DNA of 64,000 nucleotides, taken from Kushneria phyllosphaerae. Its GTDB lineage: Bacteria; Pseudomonadota; Gammaproteobacteria; Pseudomonadales; Halomonadaceae. A program made the translations under genes and the position numbers. Location: the NCBI RefSeq assembly GCF_900312995.1, contig NZ_ONZI01000001.1:1-64000 (forward strand). Reading direction: 5' to 3'. This document shows positions 1 through 8,106 of the stretch, piece by piece. The notes beneath the pieces are model-generated. The model saw nothing but the letters and a program-made list of their open reading frames with translations, had not been told where the DNA came from and searched no databases. Every line of letters begins with the position of its first letter. Positions within the stretch are counted from its first letter, which is position 1.

Positions 1-261
1 TCGGAAGTCAGCGGCTGGATCCGTGATCCTGATTGGGTGACCAAAACCTCAGTCAAAACAATCACCTGCTTACCTTCCCCGCTGCCTCGTCGCCGTGTGC
101 TCCGTGGCAGCGGATGCGTACTTTATAGATCAGACCCTGAGGGCGCAACCCCTTTCGTCAAAAACTTTCATTTTTCTGTCATGGCAGGGGACAGGTCCGC
201 TTGGCGATCGCTCTATATATAGAGAGACCCTCTATAAAATAGATGCTTTAGAGAGACGCTT
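1..261. other. No gene supported at window start
   Basis: No convincing coding region was found. Plus-strand frame 1 is open from base 1 to 222, but its translation resembles no family I know and could at most be the tail of a gene outside the window. A perfect 14-bp AT-rich palindrome, CTCTATATATAGAG, lies at 211-224, about 40 bases beyond the 3' end of the minus-strand HAD gene. It may be a weak hairpin or a protein site. Confidence 0.4.
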
Positions 262-870
262 TCAGGAAAGCAGATAGCCTTCCTTTTCAAGGCATGCTTC
301 AAGGGCTTCCCTGCCCTTGACCAGATGTGCGTGCATACCCAGCGCACGAGCGGCATCCACGCACTCGGGATTGTCATCAAGGAAAGTAATCTGCCCGGCA
401 TTGCATGACAGTGCCTTCAACACGTGCTGCCACGCACGCGGATCCGGCTTGCGATAGCCAATCTCGTGAGAAAGAAAGAGGGCATCAAAGTATGCCTCCA
501 GTCCGGTACGCTGAATGACGACCCAGTGAAGGGGATTGTTATTGCTGAGGATGGCCCTGTAAAAGCGCGGATCAATCCGCTCGAGCATTTCCAGAGTCCC
601 TGGATAGAGCCCAGACACCCAGCCGGCGAAATGCTGTCCAAACGCTTCGGGTGTCATATCCAGTGACAGGGCTTCAACGGCCGCTTCCAGAAAACCAGTG
701 GCCGACGCCTTCCCTGTTTCAAAGGGAGCCAGCGGGGTGAACTCCAGCCAGAAGCGACGAGCCTCTTCACGACTCAATCTGCCCTGGGTCAGGTTCACCA
801 GCGGCGTAATGCCATCCCAGTCGGCCAGAACACCGCCAACATCAAACAGAAGTATTTCCTGCTGCACCAT
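262..870 (-). CDS. HAD-superfamily hydrolase (YihX-like)
   Basis: A 202-residue soluble HAD subfamily IA phosphatase. Motif I is LFDVGGVLADWDG near the N-terminus, with the nucleophile Asp followed by GG in place of the usual DxDG, as in YihX-type members. LSNNN fits motif II, GYRKPDPRAW supplies the motif III Lys, and FLDDNPECVDAA is motif IV. A more upstream ATG exists at 885. The start at 870 is preferred because GGAGGAAGG lies just before it and would be inside the coding region otherwise. It is 25 bases downstream of the YdjM-like gene on the same strand, so co-transcription is likely. Substrate unknown; related enzymes act on small sugar phosphates. Confidence 0.85.
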   Translation of the reverse strand: MVQQEILLFDVGGVLADWDGITPLVNLTQGRLSREEARRFWLEFTPLAPFETGKASATGFLEAAVEALSLDMTPEAFGQHFAGWVSGLYPGTLEMLERIDPRFYRAILSNNNPLHWVVIQRTGLEAYFDALFLSHEIGYRKPDPRAWQHVLKALSCNAGQITFLDDNPECVDAARALGMHAHLVKGREALEACLEKEGYLLS

Positions 871-895
871 GTCCCTTCCTCCCATGGCCTAATGA

Positions 896-1567
896 TCAAC
901 GCCACAGCGCCAACACCCGCCCACCAATAGCCTGAAGGGCATCATAAGGTGGCAACCAGGGCGTCATTGACACAATAACAATGCCCATCAACAGTGCCGT
1001 CTGCGGCGTACCGTAATCGTAGAGCTTGAAGGCCGTTCCAAAAGAGCGCTTCAGGCGTCGGCCTTCGATATCGATACTGTAGATCTCATCCAGCAGAAGA
1101 TGGATAAGCACGCCGATCAGCATGGCCCCAGCAAGGATCCATGACTGCATGGCGGTCTGTATAAAAAGCTGATAACTCACGACAGCAACGGCCAGTGATG
1201 ACAGTACCGCCGCCAGCAGGGAATGCCAGATGCCGCGATGAACGGAGAAGCGCTTGAAGAGACTGCTCAGAGGATAACGTACGAAGAGATAGGTGCCGAC
1301 ACCCGCACCGCTTAGCTCTGCAAGGGACAAAAAGGGCTGAAGCGCCGACACACAACCGATCACGGCCAGCATGGCCATCAGGGTAAAGAGCAGGCGCACG
1401 GCACGAGACTGATCGGCATCGATATCCGGAACAATCCCGCCCAGCGCGACCAGCCCTGCGACCGGAAAGCTGTCAACGAAGGGCCAGAGACCTGCCTGCC
1501 AGCCCAGTGCACCTGCCAGTGCCCCACCGACCGCCGCTACCGTAAAATGCGTTTTGAAATTGGCCAT
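896..1567 (-). CDS. YdjM-like membrane-bound metal-dependent hydrolase
   Basis: A 223-residue integral membrane protein of the YdjM/DUF457 family. Visible family features are an N-terminal MANFKTHF segment, the acidic motif GGIVPDIDADQS, the histidine motif HRGIWHSL, and LIHLLLDEIYSID near residues 150-165. These conserved His and Asp residues are the presumed metal ligands, spaced among several hydrophobic segments. E. coli YdjM is LexA-controlled, but I see no CTGT-N8-ACAG box upstream here. The biochemical role of the family is not established. Confidence 0.8.
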   Translation of the reverse strand: MANFKTHFTVAAVGGALAGALGWQAGLWPFVDSFPVAGLVALGGIVPDIDADQSRAVRLLFTLMAMLAVIGCVSALQPFLSLAELSGAGVGTYLFVRYPLSSLFKRFSVHRGIWHSLLAAVLSSLAVAVVSYQLFIQTAMQSWILAGAMLIGVLIHLLLDEIYSIDIEGRRLKRSFGTAFKLYDYGTPQTALLMGIVIVSMTPWLPPYDALQAIGGRVLALWR

Positions 1568-1648
1568 AACTCAAATACTGGATATAAACCCATATTATGG
1601 CGCAATTTTCCCAGTGACAACAATGATATAGCAGCCGTCGGAACAGCG

Positions 1649-2188
1649 TTATCGGTCGGCTTGAGAGAGGAACTCATCCTTGAGCGACACATAGTTGGCC
1701 GCTGAATAAGTAAAGAAGCGGTATTCGGACTCCTTGAGCGGGCGCAGCTGGCGTACCGGATTGCCGCCGTAGACATAGCCGCTTTCCAGGTGCTTGCCCG
1801 GGGGAACCACAGCCCCTGCCGCCACCAGCACTTCGCTTTCCACCACGGCACCATCCAGTACCGTGGCGCCCATGCCAATCAGCACCTTTGAAGCAATGGT
1901 GCAGCCATGCAGGATGGCGCGATGACCGACGGTGACATCATCACCGATCGTCAGCGGATATCCCCCGGGGCTGTAATCGCTGGCATGGGTGATATGCAGC
2001 ACCGAACCGTCCTGAATGCTGGTTCTGGCGCCGACACGGATACGGTGCATGTCACCGCGAATAACTGCCGTCGGCCAGACAGAGACATCATCCCCAAGCG
2101 TGACATCGCCCAGTACCACAGCGCTGTCATCAATGAAGACTCGCTCGCCCAGTGACGGCGACACTCCCCTGAAGCTTCGAATACCCAT
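1649..2188 (-). CDS. Gamma-class carbonic anhydrase-like protein (YrdA/PaaY type)
   Basis: A 179-residue left-handed beta-helix protein built of hexapeptide repeats, for example VVLGDVTLGDDVSVWPTAV and VTVGHRAILHGCTI. The family binds zinc or iron through three His residues; candidates are in HITHASD and VGHRAILHG. It matches YrdA in length (about 184). The reading frame is open upstream to 2272, but ATG at 2188 is preceded by GGGAGA at good spacing and starts MGIRSFRG, as family members do. YrdA-type proteins often have weak or unproven carbonic anhydrase activity. Confidence 0.88.
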   Translation of the reverse strand: MGIRSFRGVSPSLGERVFIDDSAVVLGDVTLGDDVSVWPTAVIRGDMHRIRVGARTSIQDGSVLHITHASDYSPGGYPLTIGDDVTVGHRAILHGCTIASKVLIGMGATVLDGAVVESEVLVAAGAVVPPGKHLESGYVYGGNPVRQLRPLKESEYRFFTYSAANYVSLKDEFLSQADR

Positions 2189-2284
2189 GTGCTTTCTCCC
2201 TGCCCGATGTGTCGTCTCAGTCTGCAACAACCCGAGCGATGCCGCCAGCGCCCTCGCCCCACCCTCAGACACATCAGGACGCGG

Positions 2285-3631
2285 CTATTTCATCAGGAAA
2301 AAGCCCAGCAACACCAGAATCAGCAGCGGAATGGAGATCCATCGCACCACCGCACGCCATACTCGATAAAAGCGCTCGCCGGCCCCAATGGCCTCCATCG
2401 CACGAGGCGGCGCCACGACCCAGACCGAAAAGACGGCAATCAACAATCCACCGATAGGCAGCATGATGTCGATCGGCAGCGTTGTGGCCAGATCGAACAG
2501 CGTCATGTCATTGAACAGACGGACATCCGACCAGATCGAAAAGGACAGCGCCGAGGGCAGCCCCATCAACCAGACACCGACACCGATGATCAACGCTCCC
2601 AAGGGCCGTGTCAGACCGGCGCTGCCCAGCATGGCCACCATCGGTTCGGCAAGATTAATGGAAGAGGTCCAGGTCGCCAGTAGCAGCAACACGAAAAAGC
2701 AGCCAAGCCACAGCGCACCCCCGGGCAAATCGGCAAAGGCAATGGGGAGCGTTACGAACATGAGCCCCGGACCAGAGGCCGGGTCCATACCCTGCGAGAA
2801 GACAATCGAGAAGATGGCAATGCCGGCCAGCAGGGCAACTGCCACATCCAGCACGGCCACGGTAATCACGGCCCGGGGCAGGCTCTGATCATCGGGCATA
2901 TAGGCCCCATAGGCCATCAGGGCCCCTGCACCAACGGCAAGGGTAAAAAAGGCATGTCCCATCGCATTAAAGATGGCCGTCAGCGTCAGTGCCGACATAT
3001 TGGGTTTGAAAAGCCAGGACAGCGCGGTCGTGAATCCGCTGGTGGTAAAGGCGTAGCCCACCAGCAGGATCAACAGCAGATAGAGCAGCGGCATCAGCAG
3101 ATTATTGAGTCGCTCCAGACCGCTGCCGACCCCGCTGGCCACTACCGCCATGGTCAAAAACAGAAAAATGCTGTGATTGAGCAGCACGAGGCCGGGGCTT
3201 GCGAGAAAGTTCTCAAAGGCACTACCGATTTCCTGCGGCGTGCGCGATGCAAAGCCGCCGGTAAACGCCTCCACCAGATACTCGATCGACCAGCCGGACA
3301 CCACGGAATAAAAGGAAAGTATGAAAAACAGGGTGATGCCACCGAAAAGCCCCAGTAGCCCCCAGTGCCGGCTCTTGCCAACGTCGCGTGCCAGAAAGGT
3401 CAGCGCCTGCATGGGTGTACGACGCCCGGCCCGGCCGATCATGATTTCGGCCACCATGACCGGCAACCCCAGCAGGGCCAGAAACACCACGTAGAGCAAT
3501 AAAAAGGCAGCGCCTCCATTTTCGCCAGTCATCCAGGGAAAGCGCCATATATTGCCCAGACCGACTGCCGCCCCTGTCACTGCTATAATGAACGCACGTC
3601 GTGACCCCCAGCGCTCTACCACTTCGGACAT
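2285..3631 (-). CDS. Sodium-dependent transporter, NSS/SNF family
   Basis: A roughly 448-residue inner-membrane symporter of the neurotransmitter:sodium symporter family, with about 11-12 hydrophobic segments. The diagnostic TM1 sequence AVGLGNIWRFPW, which contributes sodium and substrate ligands, is near residue 20, followed by ENGGAAFLLLY and an EIMIGRAGRR loop. Bacterial members carry amino acids with Na+, which fits a salt-adapted organism, but substrate cannot be read from the sequence. An ATG nine bases upstream (3640) is possible. The start at 3631 is chosen because AGAAGGG sits at proper spacing for it and too close for the earlier one. Confidence 0.9.
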   Translation of the reverse strand: MSEVVERWGSRRAFIIAVTGAAVGLGNIWRFPWMTGENGGAAFLLLYVVFLALLGLPVMVAEIMIGRAGRRTPMQALTFLARDVGKSRHWGLLGLFGGITLFFILSFYSVVSGWSIEYLVEAFTGGFASRTPQEIGSAFENFLASPGLVLLNHSIFLFLTMAVVASGVGSGLERLNNLLMPLLYLLLILLVGYAFTTSGFTTALSWLFKPNMSALTLTAIFNAMGHAFFTLAVGAGALMAYGAYMPDDQSLPRAVITVAVLDVAVALLAGIAIFSIVFSQGMDPASGPGLMFVTLPIAFADLPGGALWLGCFFVLLLLATWTSSINLAEPMVAMLGSAGLTRPLGALIIGVGVWLMGLPSALSFSIWSDVRLFNDMTLFDLATTLPIDIMLPIGGLLIAVFSVWVVAPPRAMEAIGAGERFYRVWRAVVRWISIPLLILVLLGFFLMK

Positions 3632-3761
3632 GTCCTGCATCCCTTCTGCCGCGCCATGATGCGCACTGAATCAACTCATGATGCCCGGCGCCTGCATTGA
3701 AACCGGCGTCCGACACCCTCATTGTCAGCAGTATATCTTTCGCCAACCGCGAGGTCGCTTC

Positions 3762-5804
3762 ATGTCTACCAATCCCCTGCTCGAATCCCATACGCTTCCC
3801 CCTTTCGAGGCCATTACACCCGACATCATCGAGCCGGCCGTGGACGAGCTGCTCGCACGCAACCGGGCAGCCATCGAAAAGCTGGTCGAGGAAGGCGACT
3901 ATACCTGGCAGGGGCTGGCAGTACCGCTTGAAGCCATCAATGACCAGCTTTCTCAGGCCTGGTCACCGGTATCGCACCTCAATGCCACCATGAATTCGCA
4001 GGCGTTGCGCGAAGCCTACCAGGCCTGCCTGCCCAAGCTATCGGCCTATGGCACCTGGCTGGGTCAGCATGAAGGGCTTTTCAAGGCCTTCCAGACGCTG
4101 GCAGAAAGCGACGAATATGCGCAGCTGGATCAGGGCCAGCGCAAATCGATCGACAATACACTGCGTGACTTTCGCCTGGCCGGTGTCGATCTGCCGTCAG
4201 AAAAGAAGGCAAGGTTTGGCGACATTCAGGCCCGGCTTTCCACACTGTCCAACACCTTCTCCAATAACGTGCTGGATGCCACGCAGGCCTGGCATCTGGA
4301 TGTTCCGCGCGAGCGTCTGGGTGGACTACCGCAGAGCGCGCTGGAAACCCTGGCCGCCAATGCCGAGGCCAAGGGTGTCGATGGCTATCGCGTTACGCTC
4401 GACTTCCCGAGCTTCTTCCCGATCATGAGCCACGCCGATGACCGTGCCCTGCGTGAGGAGGTATATACCGCCTTTGTCACCCGCGCCTCGGATCAGGGCC
4501 CGAATGCCGGCGAATTCGATAACTCGGGCGTGATGTCCGACATCGTGACGCTCCGACAGGAGATTGCGGCACTGGCCGGCTTTGACACCTATGCCGACTA
4601 CTCGATGGCCACCAAGATGGCGGACAGCCCCGACCAGGTGCTCGAGTTCCTGCAGGATCTGGCAAACCGCGCCGTCCCTCAGGCCACCGAAGAGTTTCAA
4701 AACCTCAGCGATTTTGCCCGCGATGAGTTGGGCATCGAACAGCTCGCGCCCTGGGATACCGGCTATGCCAGTGAAAAGCTGCGCGAAGCGCGCTATGCCA
4801 TTTCACAGGAAGAGCTTCGCCCTTATTTCCCCGCGCCCGGCGCTGTGGAAGGGCTTTTCCGGGTCATTGGCAAACTCTTCAACGTCAGCTTTCGTGAAAA
4901 TACCCAGGCACCGCGCTGGCACAGCGATGTGCGCTTTTTCGACATTCTGGAAAATGACAGCGTCATCGCCGGGTTCTACCTCGATCTCTATGCGCGCGAG
5001 GGCAAGCGCGGCGGCGCCTGGATGGACGAGTGCCGGGTCAGACGTGAGCGCGAAGACGGCAGTCTTCAGCTACCGGTGGCCTATCTGACCTGTAACTTCA
5101 CTCGTCCGGTAGGGGATCGCCCGGCGCTGCTGACCCATGATGAAGTCCTGACCCTGTTTCATGAGTTCGGCCACGGACTGCACCACATGCTGACCCGTCA
5201 GCGGGTGGCGGATATTTCCGGCATCAACGGTGTGGCCTGGGACGCTGTCGAGCTGCCCAGCCAGTTCATGGAAAATTACTGCTGGGTACGCGAAGGGCTC
5301 GACCTGATCGCCGCCCATGTGGATACCGGCGACCCCCTGCCGGATGATCTGCTCGATCGCTTGCAGGCAGCCCGCAACTTCCAGTCCGCCATGACCATGG
5401 TGCGCCAGATCGAATTCTCGCTGTTTGATCTGCGCTTGCACCGGGAACATCAGGCGCCGAATGCCGACGATATCCAGTCCCTGCTGGACAGCGTCCGTCA
5501 TCAGGTCTCCGTGGTGCCCAGAGTCGAGTTCAACCGCTTCCAGCATGGGTTCAGCCATATCTTTGCCGGTGGCTACGCGGCAGGCTACTACAGCTACAAG
5601 TGGGCCGAAGTGCTCTCGGCAGATGCCTGGTCGGCCTTTGAAGACGCCGGCGTCTTTGACCAGACCACGGGCATGCGCTTTCGCACCAGCATTCTGGAAC
5701 AGGGCGGCGCCCGCGATGCTGCGGTCCTGTTTCAGGAGTTTCGTGGACGTGAACCCAGCATCGAACCGCTGCTTCGCCATAGCGGTATTCAACAAACTGC
5801 CTGA
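3762..5804 (+). CDS. prlC: Oligopeptidase A, M3-family metallopeptidase
   Basis: A 680-residue cytoplasmic zinc peptidase that degrades oligopeptides, including cleaved signal peptides. The zinc motif HEFGH is at residues 467-471 in TLFHEFGHGLHHM, with a downstream helix (ELPSQFMENYCW) carrying the third ligand Glu. Length and motif position match E. coli PrlC. The frame is open upstream to 3678, but the ATG at 3762 has GAGG eight bases before it and starts MSTNPLLE as homologs do. Followed after 47 bases by yheV, a common pairing in gammaproteobacteria. Confidence 0.96.
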   Translation: MSTNPLLESHTLPPFEAITPDIIEPAVDELLARNRAAIEKLVEEGDYTWQGLAVPLEAINDQLSQAWSPVSHLNATMNSQALREAYQACLPKLSAYGTWLGQHEGLFKAFQTLAESDEYAQLDQGQRKSIDNTLRDFRLAGVDLPSEKKARFGDIQARLSTLSNTFSNNVLDATQAWHLDVPRERLGGLPQSALETLAANAEAKGVDGYRVTLDFPSFFPIMSHADDRALREEVYTAFVTRASDQGPNAGEFDNSGVMSDIVTLRQEIAALAGFDTYADYSMATKMADSPDQVLEFLQDLANRAVPQATEEFQNLSDFARDELGIEQLAPWDTGYASEKLREARYAISQEELRPYFPAPGAVEGLFRVIGKLFNVSFRENTQAPRWHSDVRFFDILENDSVIAGFYLDLYAREGKRGGAWMDECRVRREREDGSLQLPVAYLTCNFTRPVGDRPALLTHDEVLTLFHEFGHGLHHMLTRQRVADISGINGVAWDAVELPSQFMENYCWVREGLDLIAAHVDTGDPLPDDLLDRLQAARNFQSAMTMVRQIEFSLFDLRLHREHQAPNADDIQSLLDSVRHQVSVVPRVEFNRFQHGFSHIFAGGYAAGYYSYKWAEVLSADAWSAFEDAGVFDQTTGMRFRTSILEQGGARDAAVLFQEFRGREPSIEPLLRHSGIQQTA

Positions 5805-5851
5805 CCCCTGCATCACGACCGGCAGACGTTCACTGCCGGTCAGGAGCCCTG

Positions 5852-6103
5852 ATGAATCAGTCAACCCCCAAACGCTTTATCGCCGGGGCCATTTGCCCGC
5901 GCTGTAGCGCCATGGACCGTATCCGCAGCTGGGAGAGCAACGGCACGCGCTATCGAGAGTGCGTCAGTTGTGACTTTTTCGAGCAGCTGCCCATGACCGA
6001 AGAAACGCTTGATCCACTGGAGACGCGCGTTTCCAGAGGTGAACCGAAAAAAGAAAGCGATGACTTTCAGCCGGTCAAGATCATCGACCCGGGCAAACGC
6101 TAA
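5852..6103 (+). CDS. yheV: YheV-family zinc-ribbon protein
   Basis: An 83-residue protein with two CxxC pairs (ICPRCSAMD and ECVSCDFFE), forming a predicted zinc ribbon; the sequence around it (AGAICPRC...RIRSWE...RYRECV) is typical of the YheV family. Function unknown. It lies 47 bases behind prlC with GGAG before its ATG, and the bidirectional terminator at 6143-6180 closes this two-gene unit. Confidence 0.92.
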   Translation: MNQSTPKRFIAGAICPRCSAMDRIRSWESNGTRYRECVSCDFFEQLPMTEETLDPLETRVSRGEPKKESDDFQPVKIIDPGKR

Positions 6104-6142
6104 CCTCACCAGCGCGACGACTGCGCTGACTGCCAATGCATT

Positions 6143-6180
6143 AAAAAGGCCCTGCCGATTCATCGGCAGGGCCTTTTTTT
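6143..6180. terminator. Bidirectional intrinsic terminator
   Basis: A near-perfect hairpin, AAAAAGGCCCTGCCGAT with the mirrored ATCGGCAGGGCCTTTTT and a two-base loop, flanked by A-run and T-run. It sits between the converging ends of yheV (plus) and sodC (minus), so it can serve both. Confidence 0.92.
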
Positions 6181-6199
6181 CAGCAAGCAACGCTCCGGA

Positions 6200-6727
6200 T
6201 TAGTTGGCGCCCTTGATCACGCCACAGGCCCAGCGCGCGCCACCGCCACCCAGCTTCGGGCTGTCACTGTAATTGTCGCCGCCTTCATGAATCATGACGG
6301 CGTGCCCGGCAAGATCGCTCTCTTTCAGGCGAGGCGCCAGCACCGGCGTCTTGATGTTGCCATCGTTGTCTGCGACCAGCAGCGGCATGTCACCCAGATG
6401 GCTGTCCTCGGCATAGGGGCCGGCATGCGTCTGCGTGTCTTCGGGATCAAAGTGGCCGCCGGCAGCGCCAGCCGGTGTCACCTTGCCATCGGTGGTCGAA
6501 GGATCACAGCTCGGGTTGGCATGCAGATGGAAACCATGCATGCCAAATCCCGGCAGACCGAAAATATCAGGCGTAGCCAGCAGTCCGTAATCGGTATCCT
6601 CGAAGGTCACGGTGCCTACGGATTCGCCCACGCCCTTGTCGTTCGCCTTGTGCAACTCTACCGTCGTGTCGGCCATGGCCAGCGGTGTCATTGCCAGCAG
6701 CGCAGATGCCAGAAACAATTTTTTCAT
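6200..6727 (-). CDS. sodC: Periplasmic Cu/Zn superoxide dismutase
   Basis: A 175-residue exported superoxide dismutase. The signal peptide MKKLFLASALLAMTPLAMA ends near residue 19. Copper/zinc ligand motifs are visible: GMHGFHLHANPSCDPS, GGHFDPEDTQTHAGP, HLGDMP, and GHAVMIHEGGDNYSD. A conserved Cys pair (PSCDPS and RWACGVI) forms the family disulfide. Start chosen at the MKK Met because AGAGGA precedes it; a Met five codons earlier would spoil the signal peptide N-region. It detoxifies superoxide in the periplasm. Confidence 0.96.
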   Translation of the reverse strand: MKKLFLASALLAMTPLAMADTTVELHKANDKGVGESVGTVTFEDTDYGLLATPDIFGLPGFGMHGFHLHANPSCDPSTTDGKVTPAGAAGGHFDPEDTQTHAGPYAEDSHLGDMPLLVADNDGNIKTPVLAPRLKESDLAGHAVMIHEGGDNYSDSPKLGGGGARWACGVIKGAN

Positions 6728-6802
6728 CACAAGTCCTCTCAAGTCAGCCCATTAACGATTGGCGTACCCACAAGACTAGCTGGCTCAAACCAATGCGACC
6801 AA

Positions 6803-7660
6803 TCAATGGCGGGCATGCTCAAGCGAGAGATCAGCCACAAGCCTTGTGCAGGCTTCTGCCTGGTTGAGCGTATAAAAGTGCAGTCCCGGCGCGCCCTGAT
6901 CCAGCAGCTGCTGACAAAGACGCGTCACCACTTCGTGCCCGAAGGCCTGAATGCTTTCACTGTCATCGCCATAGGCTTCAAGCTGACGACGCACCCAGCG
7001 CGGAATTTCGGCACCGCACATTTCGGAAAAACGGGCCAGTTTGGTGTAATTGGTGATCGGCATGATGCCCGGCACGATCGGTACATCCACACCGCGGGCA
7101 CGAACCCTGTCTACAAAGTGATGATAGGCATCCGGATTGAAGAAGTACTGCGTGATGGCCATGTCGGCCCCGGCGCGCACCTTGTCGACAAAATGATCGA
7201 TATCACGCTCGAAGTTTTGCGCCTGCGGATGACACTCCGGGTAGGCGGCGACGGTGAGGTCAAAATGATCACCGGTTTCTTCGCGAATGAAGTCGACAAG
7301 ATTGCGGGCATAGCGAAGCTCCCCGATCCCCATCATGCCTGAGGGCATATCACCGCGCAGGGCCACGATGCGCTTGATGCCATGCTCACGATAGTGCGCC
7401 AAAAGTCTGCGGATATCTTCCTTGTCACTGGCCACACAGGAGAGATGCGGCGCCGTACAGACGCCGGTATCCCGTGACATGTTTTTGACGGCATCAAAAG
7501 TGAAATCGCGCGTTGTACCGCCGGCACCAAAGGTCACTGAAAAGAACCGCGGATTAAGCTCGGCAAGCCTTTTATAGACTTCCGGCAGTCGCTCCTGACC
7601 GGCCTCGGTACGGGGCGGAAAAAACTCGAAGCTCAGTTCGGGGGCGCAGGCATCACTCAT
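6803..7660 (-). CDS. metF: 5,10-methylenetetrahydrofolate reductase
   Basis: A 285-residue FAD-dependent TIM-barrel enzyme that makes 5-methyl-THF for methionine synthesis. Family motifs include LSFEFFPPRTEAG near the N-terminus (with the catalytic Glu), SVTFGAGGTTRD, HLSCV, ALRGDMP and QYFFNPDAY. The length matches E. coli MetF (296). It is monocistronic here, whereas in many relatives metF follows ahcY; ahcY and metK lie 15-19 kb away. I saw no riboswitch in the 284 bases before it. Confidence 0.96.
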   Translation of the reverse strand: MSDACAPELSFEFFPPRTEAGQERLPEVYKRLAELNPRFFSVTFGAGGTTRDFTFDAVKNMSRDTGVCTAPHLSCVASDKEDIRRLLAHYREHGIKRIVALRGDMPSGMMGIGELRYARNLVDFIREETGDHFDLTVAAYPECHPQAQNFERDIDHFVDKVRAGADMAITQYFFNPDAYHHFVDRVRARGVDVPIVPGIMPITNYTKLARFSEMCGAEIPRWVRRQLEAYGDDSESIQAFGHEVVTRLCQQLLDQGAPGLHFYTLNQAEACTRLVADLSLEHARH

Positions 7661-7944
7661 GGGTCTGAAGTCCTTTCACAAGTCGCGCCGTCGACCGGAC
7701 AGGAGCATGTGTGCGCCTGTGGCCTGCCCGTTCGGGGCAGTGGTCGAGCAGCAGTGGATGCCATGTATTGTGACGACGCCGGGAGGCCAGGCCAAATGAA
7801 AGATTCGAGGGTACTGATCAAGCAGAATTCATGATCAGAAAAGCAAAAGCGTTTGAAGGACAAATGGAGGGGAAGCAACGCCCCCTGCATTGGCCGTCAT
7901 CAGAGCGGCGCTGAGGGTGCCGGAAGCACTGATGGTGCCGGAAA
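7661..7944. other. Intergenic region between metF and tRNA-Sec
   Basis: No gene is supported in these 284 bases. They must carry the metF promoter and the 3' trailer of the selenocysteine tRNA transcript. The short sequence GTGCCGGA is repeated at 7917-7924 and 7935-7942, just past the tRNA 3' end. No strong terminator hairpin is visible. Confidence 0.4.
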
Positions 7945-8040
7945 TGGCGGAAAAGCGTGGGAGTCGAACCCACCAGGGACTGCTGGCAGCCCCTCTCGGG
8001 TTTGAAGCCCGAGCGCCCCACCGGGGGACGAAGCCTTTCC
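7945..8040 (-). tRNA. selC: Selenocysteine tRNA (anticodon UCA)
   Basis: Read on the minus strand the gene begins GGAAAGGC and ends GCTTTTCC-G-CCA, giving the 8-bp acceptor stem typical of bacterial tRNA-Sec. The anticodon arm is CTCGGGCTTCAAACCCGAG, with TCA at 8003-8005. It has a long variable arm (AGGGGCTGCCAGCAGTCCCT) and a T arm GGTGGGTTCGACTCCCAC. The encoded CCA end is present. It lies 66 bases downstream of selB on the same strand, so it is probably processed from a selA-selB-selC transcript. It decodes the in-frame UGA of fdoG. Confidence 0.97.
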
Positions 8041-8106
8041 GTAATCGAACGGTGTCAGCAGGTATACCATCAAAGGGTATTACAGCAAGCCTGCATGATA
8101 GCTTAA

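Noticed and set aside
211..224. AT-rich palindrome as a mobile-element end or replication site
   Set aside because: A single 14-bp palindrome without direct repeats, a transposase or iterons is not enough evidence.
6287..7342. 351-residue plus-strand open frame
   Set aside because: It runs antisense across sodC, the intergenic gap and metF; those genes are certain by motif.
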